Below, piece by piece: positions 1-9,528 of a DNA stretch of 63,305 nt; within the stretch, counting starts at the first letter, position 1, and every line of letters starts with the position of its first letter. The DNA lies in the NCBI RefSeq assembly GCF_001189365.1, contig NZ_LFJJ01000008.1, forward strand, positions 1-63,305, given 5' to 3'. The notes beneath the pieces were generated by a model. That model worked only from the letters and a program-made list of their open reading frames with translations. It was not told the DNA's origin and did no database searches. This DNA is from Candidatus Burkholderia verschuerenii (GTDB lineage: Bacteria > Pseudomonadota > Gammaproteobacteria > Burkholderiales > Burkholderiaceae). Made by a program: the position numbers and the translations under genes.

Positions 1-118
1 TGGCATGCCTCGCCTCACATAACCTCAACTTCCCGAACCGCCCGGTGCGGACCCGCACGCCGGGTGGTGTGGCAGGGTGGTGTGGCAGGGGACCGGCCAG
101 CTTGCTGGCCGCCCCTAT
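1..118 (+). mobile_element. 3' end of a group II intron (domains V and VI)
   Basis: Positions 36-69 fold as a textbook domain V: a 7-bp outer stem (38-44 with 61-67), a two-base bulge (59-60), a 5-bp inner stem (45-49 with 54-58) and a four-base loop (50-53). A second hairpin at 87-116 (outer arms 87-91/112-116, inner arms 95-100/105-110) matches domain VI, and the intron would end after CTAT at 118. No bulged branch-point A is obvious in domain VI. The linker between the domains carries a perfect 13-bp tandem duplication (63-75 and 76-88). The intron-encoded reverse transcriptase would lie upstream, outside the window. The fold is seen; the assignment is from family knowledge. Confidence 0.8.
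63..88. repeat. 13-bp tandem duplication in the intron linker
   Basis: GGTGGTGTGGCAG occurs twice back to back between intron domains V and VI. Related introns, as I remember them, have one copy. The extra copy lengthens the DV-DVI linker and could impair splicing. Confidence 0.7.
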
Positions 119-292
119 GCCGATCTGTGCAATGCGTGCTTTTCCGCCTACTCGGCATGGCGCTTTTCGCGCGAAGCATGGGCGCTGTATAACGGCGGTC
201 TGGTGTATGGGCTGATCGGTGCGTTGATCGCTGTGGAATGGCTGTGGCGCGTTCTGGTGCTCAAACCATCGACGGGGGCGTTGTCGAAATGA
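119..292 (+). pseudogene. 3' exon of apeG-like COG4648 membrane protein, split by a group II intron
   Basis: The frame after the predicted intron end reads a short C-terminal piece with the motif WALYNGG, a hydrophobic segment (LVYGLIGALIAVEWLW) and a basic tail, which matches the end of the COG4648 integral membrane protein found in aryl-polyene clusters. Upstream of 119 the frame runs into intron sequence and a stop at 20-22, so the start of the gene must lie beyond the intron, outside the window. Its stop overlaps the ATG of the next gene (289) by the usual ATGA arrangement, placing it in the same operon. The role of this protein in polyene making or transport is not known to me. Unless the intron still splices, the gene is dead. 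Confidence 0.65.
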
Positions 293-1940
293 GCCTGATT
301 AGTTTGCGTGAGGTGTTTGTTGTGTCGCCTCGGCGCGCGGTGTGCATCGACCATACCGATGTCATTCGGCTCGACGCGTTCCGCAACCGCGTTGCAACGC
401 ACATGTCGCAATTCATGACGATGAGCGAAACGCGCTTCGCGCTGTGTATCGCGGACCCGTACGACTTCGCCTGCGCGCTGTTCGCACTTCTCGCAGCGGG
501 AAAGAACGTGTCGATTCCGGCCAATGCCGGGCGCGGTCATCTGGCCACGCTTTCCGAGTCGTTCGATGTCGTGTTGCATGACTTGCCGGTCGGCGTGCGC
601 ACGGACGTGCCCATTTCGATCGCGATCCCCGACGATGCCTCGTTCGTCATGTACACGTCCGGTTCCAGCGGAACGCCAAAAGCGGTGCGCAAATCGACGC
701 AGAACTCGAGGCGCTCGAAAAGCAGTGGGGCGGCCTTCTCGATGGCGCGCACGTGCTGGGGTGCGTGCCGCATCATCACTATTACGGACTGGTTTTTCAG
801 ATTCTGTGGCCGCTTGCCGCCGGACGTGCCTTCGATCGTGCGAAGTACGCTCAGCCGATCGACATTGCGCGATGCGTCAGCACGGAACGAGCGACCGCGG
901 TAATCGCCAGTCCCGCCCATCTCGCGCTTTGGCCGCGGATGCTGGACTTCGATGCGTTGGCGTCCACGCGCGTGTTCAGCGCGGGTGGAGTCCTGAGCGC
1001 CGATGTCGCGCGGCCTTACATCGAGCGATTGGGGTGTGCACCCGAGGAAATCTACGGCTGCACGGAAGCCGGCGCGCTTGCATGGCGACGACAGGACCGG
1101 CACGCGTCATGGACGGTCCTTCCGGGTGTCGAAGTCATGCAGAACGACGACGCCAGCCTCGCCGTTCTCGCGTCGCCGCGCGGTGCGAGCTTTCACACGC
1201 AGGATACGGTCCGCTTCGACAGCGACGGCCGTTTTCATCTGCTCGGGCGGATGGATCGCATCGTCAAGATTGACGACAAGCGAGTGTCGCTGACGGAAGT
1301 CGAGGGGCGCCTCGCGGGCCATCCGTTCGTCGGGCAGGCAGCGGTCGTCAAATTGTCGGGCGAGACGGCTCGATCGCGCGACCGGCTGGCCGCCGTGATT
1401 GAATTGTCCGAAACCGGCTCCCAGGCTTGGATCGAGCATGGGCGACTGGCGATGACACGTCAGTTGACTCAATGTCTCTCCGAGCATTTCACGGTGACGC
1501 CTCGCCGTTGGCGCTTTCGTGCAGCCTTGCCTTTCGATGAGCGCGGCAAACTGCCTGCCCACGTCCTCATGCGTGAATTCGAGGTGAGCGAGCTCCGCCC
1601 TGAGGTATTTTCCGAGATCGTGGATGGCAAGCGGGTGTGCTTCGATCTGCATATCCCGACTGCGCTGGTCCACTTCGCCGGTCATTTTCCATCGATGCCG
1701 ATCCTGCCAGGCGTGGTTCAGGTCGATTGGGCGATTGGCTTCGCTTCGCGTCACATGAATCGTTCGAGCGATGTGGCCACGGTGCAGCGTCTGAAGTTCA
1801 TGGCGCCGGTGCGTCCCGATGCACTGTTATCCCTCGTGCTCGATTGCGACCATGAGCACGCACGCGTGCGTTTCGAATATCGTCTCGAAGACCGCGCCTG
1901 CGCGTCTGGCGTGATCGTATTCCGGAGTGCCGGCGCATGA
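289..1940 (+). pseudogene. apeH: Aryl-polyene AMP-ligase fused to a hotdog dehydratase (ApeH-ApeI type), frameshifted
   Basis: This would load the aryl starter acid onto a carrier protein (ligase part) and dehydrate a polyene intermediate (hotdog part) in aryl-polyene synthesis. The N-terminal frame holds the adenylate-forming motif YTSGSSGTPKAV (about residue 123). Then the frame changes near 688-693 and continues with the rest of the ligase, including YGCTEAG, to a C-terminal hotdog domain with HFPSMPILPG, as in ApeI-like enzymes. Compared with relatives, about four residues plus a base seem lost between two GCGCAAA-like repeats, so the lesion looks like a small deletion. Start ATG 289 overlaps the apeG stop. 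In Escherichia coli-type clusters ApeH and ApeI are separate; the fusion here fills both slots in the conserved gene order. Confidence 0.8.
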
Positions 1941-3663
1941 ACCAGGGACCGCTGAACATCGCGCCGTGTGTCGTCATTCCGGTATTCAATCATGGACGGG
2001 AGATCGGCGGCACGCTCTCGCGGATACTGGCGCACGGTCTGCCGTGCATCGTCGTGGACGATGGCAGCGATTCGCCGACGCGCCGCATCCTCGAGGAATT
2101 GCGCGACAGCCATGCGTCGAACGTAATGTTGTTGCGACGCGAAAGTAACGGCGGCAAGGGCGCGGCAGTCATGACAGGCCTGCGCACAGCACGCGACGCG
2201 GGTTACACGCACGCATTGCAGATCGACGCTGACGGTCAGCACGATACCGCTGACGTGCCTCGTTTCCTCCAGGCCATGCATCGCGTGCCGACGGCGCTGA
2301 TTCTCGGGCAACCTGTCTATGACGACAGCGTGCCTGCATCGCGTCGTTACGGCCGCTATCTCACTCACGCGTGGGTGTGGGTCGAAACGATGTCGTTCGA
2401 AATTCGCGACTCGATGTGCGGCTTCAGGCTCTATCCGTTGCCGGCGGTATGCGCGCTGATCGATTCGGTGAAGCTCGGCGAACGAATGGACTTCGATATC
2501 GAAGTGTTGGTGCAGTTGCACTGGCGGGGTACGAAGGTCGTCATGATACCGACGCGTGTGACCTACGCTGCCGATGGCTTATCGCATTTCGACGTATGGC
2601 GCGACAACCTGCGCATCTCGCGCATGCACGCGGGACTGGTCCTGGGCATGCTTCGGCGTGCGCCGATGCTGCTCGCTCGCAAGCTGACGGCCCGCGCCAC
2701 GACTCAGGGTTGGTGGCGTGCGGCGGAGCGGGGCAGTGCGCTCGGCATGGGTTTCCTTGCATGGTCCACGCGCGTGTTCGGCATAGGTTTTACGAGCCTG
2801 TTGCTGCATCCAGTGGTGGCGTACTTCGTTTTGACGAGCCGCACGGCTCGCCTGGCGTCCGCCTCGTATCTCGCGCGGCTCGCGCGCGCCACGCCGCATG
2901 CCGATGTGCCGATGTGCCGATGCCCGGCTGGCGTTCGTTCTATCGGCACATCCTGTCGTTCGCTCGCTCGGGGCTTTATAAACTCGTCGCATGGCGAGGC
3001 CAGATTCCGCCGGGTCGCTTCGAGTGCGCGTCACCGGAACTGCTGGACGAACTCGCATTCAGTGGCAAGGGCGCACTCTTGCTCGGATCGCATTTCGGTA
3101 GCCTTGAGATGGTACGTGCGATGGCGAGTTACCGCGCCATGTCGCGCGTGACGGCGGTGGTCTACACAGAGCACGCGCAGCGTTTCAATTCGATGCTGAC
3201 GCATGCGAGCGAGGCATTCCGGCGCGGCATGCTGGAAATTGCCGACATCGGACCCGATACGGCCATGCTGCTGAAACAGCGTATCGACGCGGGCGACTTG
3301 CTGGTGATCGTCGGCGATCGCGTTCCCGTGGCATCGCAACGAACAGTCGATGTGCGCTTCTTCGGCGAAACGGCGTCTGTCGCGCAAGGACCCTATGTGT
3401 TGGCGCATCTGCTCGGTTGTCCGGTCTATCTGATCTTCTGCCCGGAAGAAGAGGGCAAGTATCGGCTTTATCTGGAACGGTTTGCCGAGCGCATCACCTT
3501 GCCGCGCCGCGATCGCGAAGTCGCCATCGCGCGATACGCGCAACGCTTCGCCGACCGGCTCGAACACCACTGCCGCAAGGCGCCTCTGCAATGGTTCAAT
3601 TTTTACGACTTCTGGCGTCAGCGTGAGACCGCGCAAGTGACGAAGGATCAGCCTCATGACTGA
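1937..3663 (+). pseudogene. apeJ: Bifunctional glycosyltransferase family 2 / lipid A-type acyltransferase (ApeJ type), frameshifted by an 8-bp duplication
   Basis: Residues about 10-240 are a GT-A family 2 glycosyltransferase (VVIPVFNHG at the start, the DXD-like DADGQHD, then the FRLYP segment). After about residue 290 comes an LpxL/HtrB-like acyltransferase with GSHFGSLE, the HX4E catalytic pattern. Such proteins are thought to attach the polyene to a sugar or lipid anchor at the inner membrane. The two halves are in different frames. The break is exactly at a tandem copy of CCGATGTG (2901-2908, 2909-2916); removing one copy restores a single frame through the junction. It overlaps the preceding and following genes by four and eight bases, so translation is coupled. 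Confidence 0.85.
2901..2922. repeat. 8-bp tandem duplication causing the apeJ frameshift
   Basis: CCGATGTG is present twice plus a partial third copy (CCGATG). Since 8 is not a multiple of 3, the duplication throws the acyltransferase half out of frame. Loss of one unit would repair the gene, so it could in principle revert by slippage. Confidence 0.8.
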
Positions 3664-4090
3664 CGCAAGCATTCTGTCCGCCTGCACGACGATAGAAGTG
3701 CCGTTCCACGACGTGGATTCGATGCGCATTTGCTGGCACGGCAATTACCTTAAGTACTTCGAGTTCGGACGCGCCGCGCTTCAGCGTGTGCTGGATTACG
3801 ACCACGACGAGATGGAAGCCTCCGGATACGTTTGGCCGATTGTCGAATGCAAGCTGAAGTTCGTGCGTTCGGCGCGCTATGGACAACGACTCGAAGTCGA
3901 GGCCGCGCTGGTGGAATACGAGAATCGTTTGAAGATCGAGTACCGCATCCGCGATTCGGAAAGCGGCGCGATACTCACCAAGGGCTATACCACGCAAGTT
4001 GCATTGAACGCGTCCACTGGCGAGTTGCAGTACGTGTCACCCGAAATCCTGTTTGAAAAGGTGGCGCGGGCGGAGGCGAATCGGGCATGA
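3656..4090 (+). CDS. apeK: Hotdog-fold acyl thioesterase (ApeK type)
   Basis: A 144-residue 4HBT-family thioesterase. The segment HDVDSMRICWHGNYLKYFE near the N terminus contains the catalytic Asp and the helix typical of YbgC-like enzymes. In aryl-polyene clusters this gene follows the glycosyltransferase/acyltransferase and is expected to release or edit acyl chains from the carrier protein in the cytoplasm. The ATG overlaps the apeJ stop, and the stop overlaps the start of the LolA-like gene, so it sits in a coupled operon. The reading frame is intact and of normal length. Confidence 0.85.
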   Translation: MTDASILSACTTIEVPFHDVDSMRICWHGNYLKYFEFGRAALQRVLDYDHDEMEASGYVWPIVECKLKFVRSARYGQRLEVEAALVEYENRLKIEYRIRDSESGAILTKGYTTQVALNASTGELQYVSPEILFEKVARAEANRA

Positions 4091-4728
4091 ACCGCAGAGC
4101 ATTTGTGATAGCGCTCGGCCTTGCGCCGTCCGCGTGGCGTCGGCTTGCCCGCGCGACGCCGTCGGATGCCGATCTTGTGCGTGCAATCGTGCAACGGCTT
4201 TCCCAGGGCGCTGGACTGCGCGCGCGTTTTACGCAGAAGCCCACGGTGGCCGCGTTGAACGCGCCGTTGACGAGCCGGGGAGATCTGTTGGTCGCACGCG
4301 ATCTCGGCGTGGTCTGGCGCGTTACGGAACCGTTTCGATCCGTCTACGTGGTCGGAGCGCAAGGCGTGACGGAACTCGATCCGACCGACATGCGCGTTCG
4401 GCGGTCCCCGCGCGGCACGCGTGCGGCGGCGGGCGCGACGCAAGCGTCAGCGATGGCGCGAGCGCTCGCGAATGGCGATTTGTCCTCGCTTTACGCGCAG
4501 TTCGAGGTACGCACGAGCGGTTCGCCGGATCGCTGGAGCATGCTGCTCGTGCCTGACCAGCCGCAACTCAAGCAGGTGATCGGCAGCGTGCGGCTCGAAG
4601 GCGGCGCGGTATTGAAAAGCCTGTGTCTGAACTCGCCGAACGGAGACGTGACGCTCATCGAGCTTGTCGACGTATCTCCGTTCGAGCGCCTGTCCGACTC
4701 GGACCGCGCTTGGTTCGAGGCGCGATGA
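4087..4728 (+). CDS. apeL: LolA-like outer-membrane lipoprotein carrier (ApeL type)
   Basis: A 213-residue protein with a short N-terminal signal-like segment (MNRRAFVIALGLAPSAW) and a LolA-like fold: an early RARFTQKP motif, the strand pair around WRVTEPF and a C-terminal beta-rich half. By position and family it is the periplasmic chaperone that would ferry the polyene lipid from the inner membrane exporter toward the outer membrane. It overlaps its neighbours by four bases on each side. The frame is intact. Confidence 0.8.
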   Translation: MNRRAFVIALGLAPSAWRRLARATPSDADLVRAIVQRLSQGAGLRARFTQKPTVAALNAPLTSRGDLLVARDLGVVWRVTEPFRSVYVVGAQGVTELDPTDMRVRRSPRGTRAAAGATQASAMARALANGDLSSLYAQFEVRTSGSPDRWSMLLVPDQPQLKQVIGSVRLEGGAVLKSLCLNSPNGDVTLIELVDVSPFERLSDSDRAWFEAR

Positions 4729-7125
4729 TGAGGATGGTGTTCCAGTCGCGAGCGTGGCGACTGCTCGTCTGGTTTTGCATCGTGCTGGCGGCGGCGTTTT
4801 ATTACGCGGTGCGCTTTTCCGAAGCAACGCCATTGCAGACGGATCTGCTCGCGCTTTTGCCGAAGACCGAGGCCGACCCGGTCGCGGAACGCTCCGTTCA
4901 GCAACTCGCGGGAGCGATGGGCGACCGGGTCTTCTTCGCGTTGTCCAGCACGAACGCCGAGCATGCAAAGGATGCTGCAAGGTCTCTCGGTAAGGGGCTT
5001 GCTGGTGACGGCGCGCTGCGCCATGTCGTGGCGGAGTTGCCTCCGTTCGATCTGTCGGGTATCGCAAGCTTCTACTTGCCGTACCGGTTCGGCCTGTTGA
5101 GCAATCATGATCGCGCGCTTCTTCGATCTGGCGCACCTTCGTTCGACGACATACTCGCGCGACGTGTGAATCAGCGCGCTGCGCGTCGGTATCTCGACGC
5201 CGCTTGCGGCAGATCCGTTCGGCTGGCTCGAACGCTTCCTCGCCGATCTGCCGCTTGTCACCGCCAATCTCACGATCGAGGACAACTTTCTCATCGCGCG
5301 TCAGGGTGCCAAGACGCGCGTAATCGTTACGGCGACCTTGCCGGCTTCCGCCTACGAGGGCAAGGTTCAGCGCGCGGTACGTGAATCGGTCGAGCGCGAG
5401 AGCCAGCGATTGCAGAAAGCCTTTCCGGACGTCGAACTCTTCCGCGCGGGCGCGGTGTTTTACGCTGATAAAGCGCGCCGTCAAGCCGAATCGGAAGTCC
5501 ATCTGATTGGCGCGGTGTCGGCGTTGGGCATCGGCGTGATCATGCTGCTCGCGTTTCGGTCGGCAAAGCTGGTCGCGCTCGGTTACCTCTCCACGGCGAT
5601 CGGCGTGCTGTGCGCGCTGGCCGTGAGGCTTGCCGTATTCGGCGAGCTCCATCTGTTGACGCTCATCTTCGGCGCGAGCCTGATCGGAGAAGCCGTCGAC
5701 TACTCCATACAGCTCTTCGTCGCGCACCTGGCAATGGGCAGCAAATGGGAAACGCGCCGTGGCCTGAGTCGCGTGCGCGCAGGTCTGACCGTCGCACTGG
5801 GAACAAGTCTGTTCGGATACGCGATTCTGGCCGCGATGCTGTTTCCCGCGCTGGCGCAAATCGCAATTTTCGCGATCGTCGGGCTAGGTTCGGCATACGC
5901 ATCCGTGTTGTGGTTACTGCCCGAGTTGCTTCGTCAGCCTGCGCGACGCGCTCCGAAGCGGCTGTTCGAGTCCGCAACGTTTGTCCTCGATCGATGGCGC
6001 GCGGCGCTCGCGGGACGACGCGGTGCGATCGTCGCGGCGACTGTCGTCGTGGTGAGCGTGCCGGGTTGGCTGCGTCTTGCGAGTGACGACGACATTCATC
6101 TCCTCGTCAAGCGCGATGCCTCGCTGACGGCGCAGGAGCGCGTCATTCGCGAAGCGATCGGATTCGAAGGCGGTTCGCAGTTCTTTCTGGTTCGCGGCGA
6201 AGATCAGGAAACCGTGCTGACGCGAACCGAAGCGCTCGTTGCACGGCTGGACAAGTTGGTCGAGCAAGGCGACTTGCGATCGGTACAGGCGCTGACCCGG
6301 TTCGTGCCTTCGGCGCAAACGCAGGCGCGCGACCGGAAGCTGCTCGACGCGCGTCTTTTCTCCGACGACAAAGCCGTTTTCAACGCGCTCGTCGCGTCCC
6401 ATTTTCGCGACGACGTGGCGCGCGCGTATATCGCCGCGCATCTTGAACCGCATGTGCCGTTGCGCATCGAGACCTGGTTGCGCTTGCCGATGGCCGAGCC
6501 GTATCGCCAGCTATGGATGGGGCGTTTGCCTGAAGGCGGTTACGCTGCGATCGCGTTTCCAATCGGCGCGGGCGAGCGCGTGCTCCCCGCTCTGAGCGCC
6601 GCGGTGAAAGGCCTTCCGGGCGTCGCCTTCGTCGACAAGGCCGCGAGCGTTTCGTCTGTGTTCGGGAAGTATCGGCGCAGTGCCGGCCTGTGGCTCGTGG
6701 CGGCGCTCGGCGTCATGCTGGTTTCGCTCGCATGGCGGTACGGGATGAAACCCGCCTGTGCGTTGGCAGCTCCGGTCACGCTCTCGATCGGCGCGACGCT
6801 GGCGTTGTTCGGATACGTGGGCATTCCGCTCAACCTGTTCCATTGGCTGGCGCTCATGCTCGTGCTGTGCGTGGGATCGAACTATGCCGTGTTTCTCCGC
6901 GAAGGAATGGTGTCCGATGACGGATCCCGGACTTGGCCCGGTGCGATCTGGGCCGGCGTGCTGTTGTCGGCGCTGCTGTCGTTCGGCAGCTTGTCGTTGA
7001 CTTCGATGCCTGCCCTGCAAAGCTTTGGAATGACGCTTTCCGTCGGTATCGCTCTGTCAGCCTTGCTTTCGCCGATTGGTTTCGAGACGCCGGTCTCCGG
7101 TGCGCTCGCACAGGAGGGATGCTGA
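4725..7125 (+). pseudogene. apeM: MMPL/RND-family exporter (ApeM type), frameshifted
   Basis: About 800 residues when joined: an N-terminal membrane helix, a first periplasmic domain (TDLLALLPKTEADP), a cluster of membrane helices (QAESEVHLIGAVSALGIGVI and onward), a second periplasmic domain and a C-terminal helix bundle. This is the usual layout of MMPL exporters, here the predicted inner-membrane exporter of the aryl-polyene lipid. The N-terminal part (to about residue 150) and the remainder are in different frames; the switch lies near 5170-5176, after ARRVNQ and before SALRVG. The start ATG overlaps the apeL stop. The next gene begins two bases after its stop, behind a strong AGGAGGG site that lies inside this gene. 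Confidence 0.85.
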
Positions 7126-7127
7126 CA

Positions 7128-8309
7128 ATGCATACATCACGTGTATTTATTCACGGCGTGGAGATGCTCAACGCGCTGGGCAACGATAGCAACGAGGTTG
7201 CGTCGGCGCTTGGCCTTGGCGTCGCACCGGGACTCGGACCTGCCCGGCTCGACGCGTGGCGGCAAGGCTATCTGGGGCGCGTAACGGCACCGTTATCGCT
7301 GGCTCCGCCGGAGCATCTCTCCCCGTACGATTGTCGCAACAATCGCCTGTTGCTCGCCGCGCTGGCGCAGATTGTCGACGCCATCGAGCATGCGCGCGAG
7401 CGCTTTGGCGCACACCGGATCGGCGTTGTGATCGGCACGAGCACGTCCGGCATGGCCGAGGCCGAAGCGGCATGGTCGCATCGTGTGCATCACGGCGTGC
7501 TGCCGGCGCTTTTCGATTACCGGCAGATGGAAATTGGCGCAGTCGCGCCGTTCGCTGCAGCCGCACTCGGCGTGACCGGACCCGCGTACACCGTGTCGAC
7601 CGCCTGCACATCCAGCGCGAAGGCGATCATCAGCGCGAGGCGCTTGCTGCAGGCGAACGTGTGCGATGCGGTGATCGCGGGCGGCGTGGATACCCTTTGC
7701 GCACTCACGATCCAGGGATTCGCATCGCTCGAATCGACCAGCGACACCCGCGCCAATCCGATGAGCCGGAACCGGCGCGGCATCAATATCGGCGAAGGGG
7801 CGGCGGTGTTTCTGCTGTCGCGCGAAGAAGCGCGCGTGTCGATCGCCGGTGTGGGCGAATCGAGCGATGCGTATCACATCTCGTCGCCGGAACCCGAGGG
7901 CGCGGGCGCGGAGCTCGCGTTGCGGCAGGCGCTTGCCGGCGCCGGCATCGAGCCGCGCGCCGTCGGCTACGTGAATCTTCACGCCACCGCGACCATCAAG
8001 AATGACGAAATGGAAGCGCGTCTCATGAGCCGCGTCTTTCCGTCAGGCGTGCCGACGAGCGGCACCAAGCCTTTCACGGGCCACACGCTGGGCGCCGCGG
8101 CCGCGACCGAACTCGCGCTGGCCTGGCTGACACTCGACGGATCCGATATGCGTTCGCGCATCGCGCTGCCGTGCCACGTCTGGGACCGGCAGGCCGCCCC
8201 GGCGCTCGATCTCATCGAAGACACACGCCGTCTCACCGGAGACGCTTACGTGATGAGCAATTCGTTCGCGTTCGGCGGGAGCAACGCCAGCCTGATTTTG
8301 CACGGATAG
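7128..8309 (+). CDS. apeO: Beta-ketoacyl-ACP synthase (ApeO type)
   Basis: A 393-residue thiolase-fold ketosynthase. The active site Cys is in STACTSS, the first His in LHATAT, the second in FTGHTLG, and the C-terminal SFAFGGSN loop is present, so all catalytic residues are kept. In characterised aryl-polyene systems ApeO pairs with a short chain-length factor (ApeC) to extend the polyene; a chain-length factor is not in this window and would be expected upstream. The ATG at 7128 has AGGAGGG nine bases upstream. The frame is intact. Confidence 0.8.
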   Translation: MHTSRVFIHGVEMLNALGNDSNEVASALGLGVAPGLGPARLDAWRQGYLGRVTAPLSLAPPEHLSPYDCRNNRLLLAALAQIVDAIEHARERFGAHRIGVVIGTSTSGMAEAEAAWSHRVHHGVLPALFDYRQMEIGAVAPFAAAALGVTGPAYTVSTACTSSAKAIISARRLLQANVCDAVIAGGVDTLCALTIQGFASLESTSDTRANPMSRNRRGINIGEGAAVFLLSREEARVSIAGVGESSDAYHISSPEPEGAGAELALRQALAGAGIEPRAVGYVNLHATATIKNDEMEARLMSRVFPSGVPTSGTKPFTGHTLGAAAATELALAWLTLDGSDMRSRIALPCHVWDRQAAPALDLIEDTRRLTGDAYVMSNSFAFGGSNASLILHG

Positions 8310-8312
8310 ACG

Positions 8313-8798
8313 ATGGATCTGGATCAAGCCATAAAACAGTGCGCCGAGACCTTGCCGCCGATCGACGAGTTACTGCCGCATCGCGGCACGATGAAGTTGC
8401 TCGACTCGGTTATTTCTTTCGATCGACTGAGCGTGTGTGTCAGCGCTCAAGTGAACTCCGATGCGTGGTATGCGGATGACGACGGTGCCATGCCGAACTG
8501 GATCGGAATCGAATTGATGGCGCAGGCCATCGGCGTTCACGTGAGCCTGTTGACGGGGTGCGAGGGTGGCGTCGCCCGTCCCGGTGTGTTGCTGGGTACG
8601 CAGCAGTATGAGGCGAGCGTGAACGCGTTTGCCGCGCACACGCGACTGCACATCAACGCGAAACAGGTGTTGCGAAGCGCGGCGGGGCACGGCGCCTACG
8701 ACTGCGCGATTTCCAACGACGCTGGCGCGTGCCTGGCGCACGCCATCGTCAAGGTCTACCAGCCCGACGATTTTCGGGCATTTATGCAAGGAGTCTGA
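8313..8798 (+). CDS. apeP: Hotdog-fold 3-hydroxyacyl dehydratase (ApeP type)
   Basis: A 161-residue hotdog protein. The LLPHRGTMKLLD segment near residue 20 and the WIGIELMAQAIG helix are typical of the FabA/FabZ-like ApeP group. It would remove water from the hydroxyacyl intermediate formed by the ketoreductase in each polyene cycle. It starts three bases after the ketosynthase stop and lies directly before the reductase gene. Intact. Confidence 0.8.
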   Translation: MDLDQAIKQCAETLPPIDELLPHRGTMKLLDSVISFDRLSVCVSAQVNSDAWYADDDGAMPNWIGIELMAQAIGVHVSLLTGCEGGVARPGVLLGTQQYEASVNAFAAHTRLHINAKQVLRSAAGHGAYDCAISNDAGACLAHAIVKVYQPDDFRAFMQGV

Positions 8799-8802
8799 TG
8801 TC

Positions 8803-9528
8803 ATGTCACGACGCGTTTTAGTTACTGGCGCCAGCCGCGGCATCGGACGTGCGATCGCATTGCAGTTGGCCAATGACGGTTTCGCCGTCACCGTCCACTG
8901 CCGAACGAGCCGCGAAGAAGGCGATGCGGTAGCGCACGCCATCGTGGCGGCGGGCGGCGGAGCATCCGTGCTTCAGTTCGACGTCCGCGATCGCGAGGCC
9001 AGCGTGTCGGCCATCGGAGCCGATATCGCCGCGCATGGCGCCTATTACGGCGTCGTCTGCTGCGCGGGCGTGACACGCGACGCCGCGTTTCCGGCGCTGA
9101 CGGGCGATGACTGGGACACGGTGGTCGATACCGGACTCAATGGATTCTTCAACGTCGTCCAGCCGCTCACGATGCCGATGGTCCTCGCGAGGGCAGGCGG
9201 ACGCATCGTCACGATCGCGTCGGTATCCGGCGTGACAGGCAATCGCGGACAGGTGAACTACAGCGCGGCCAAGGCGGGCCTGATCGGCGCGAGCAAGGCG
9301 CTGGCCGTCGAACTGGCCGGACGCGGCATCACGGTCAATTGCGTGGCGCCGGGCCTGATCGATACGGACATGCTCGATCAGGTCCCCGTCGACCAGATTC
9401 TGCGGACCGTGCCCATGAATCGCGTCGGCAAGCCGGCGGAAGTCGCGGCGGTGGTGGGATTCCTGATGTCGGATCAGGCGTCCTATGTGACGCGGCAGGT
9501 CATCGGCGTCAACGGAGGGATGGTGTGA
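8803..9528 (+). CDS. apeQ: 3-ketoacyl-ACP reductase, SDR family (ApeQ type)
   Basis: A 241-residue short-chain reductase. The cofactor loop is TGASRGIG, the catalytic Ser-Tyr-Lys lie in SVSGVTGNRGQVNYSAAK, and the NADP-type N terminus is complete. It would reduce the keto group in each round of polyene extension. The start at 8803 is preferred because AAGGAG sits nine bases upstream and the sequence begins directly with the Rossmann strand. Its stop overlaps the GTG start of the next ketosynthase. Intact. Confidence 0.85.
   Translation: MSRRVLVTGASRGIGRAIALQLANDGFAVTVHCRTSREEGDAVAHAIVAAGGGASVLQFDVRDREASVSAIGADIAAHGAYYGVVCCAGVTRDAAFPALTGDDWDTVVDTGLNGFFNVVQPLTMPMVLARAGGRIVTIASVSGVTGNRGQVNYSAAKAGLIGASKALAVELAGRGITVNCVAPGLIDTDMLDQVPVDQILRTVPMNRVGKPAEVAAVVGFLMSDQASYVTRQVIGVNGGMV

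Noticed and set aside
2901..2922. Programmed ribosomal frameshifting in apeJ
   Set aside because: No slippery heptamer is present; an 8-bp duplication explains the break exactly.
7128..8309. ApeO-like protein as the chain-length factor
   Set aside because: It keeps the catalytic Cys and both His residues and is of full ketosynthase length.
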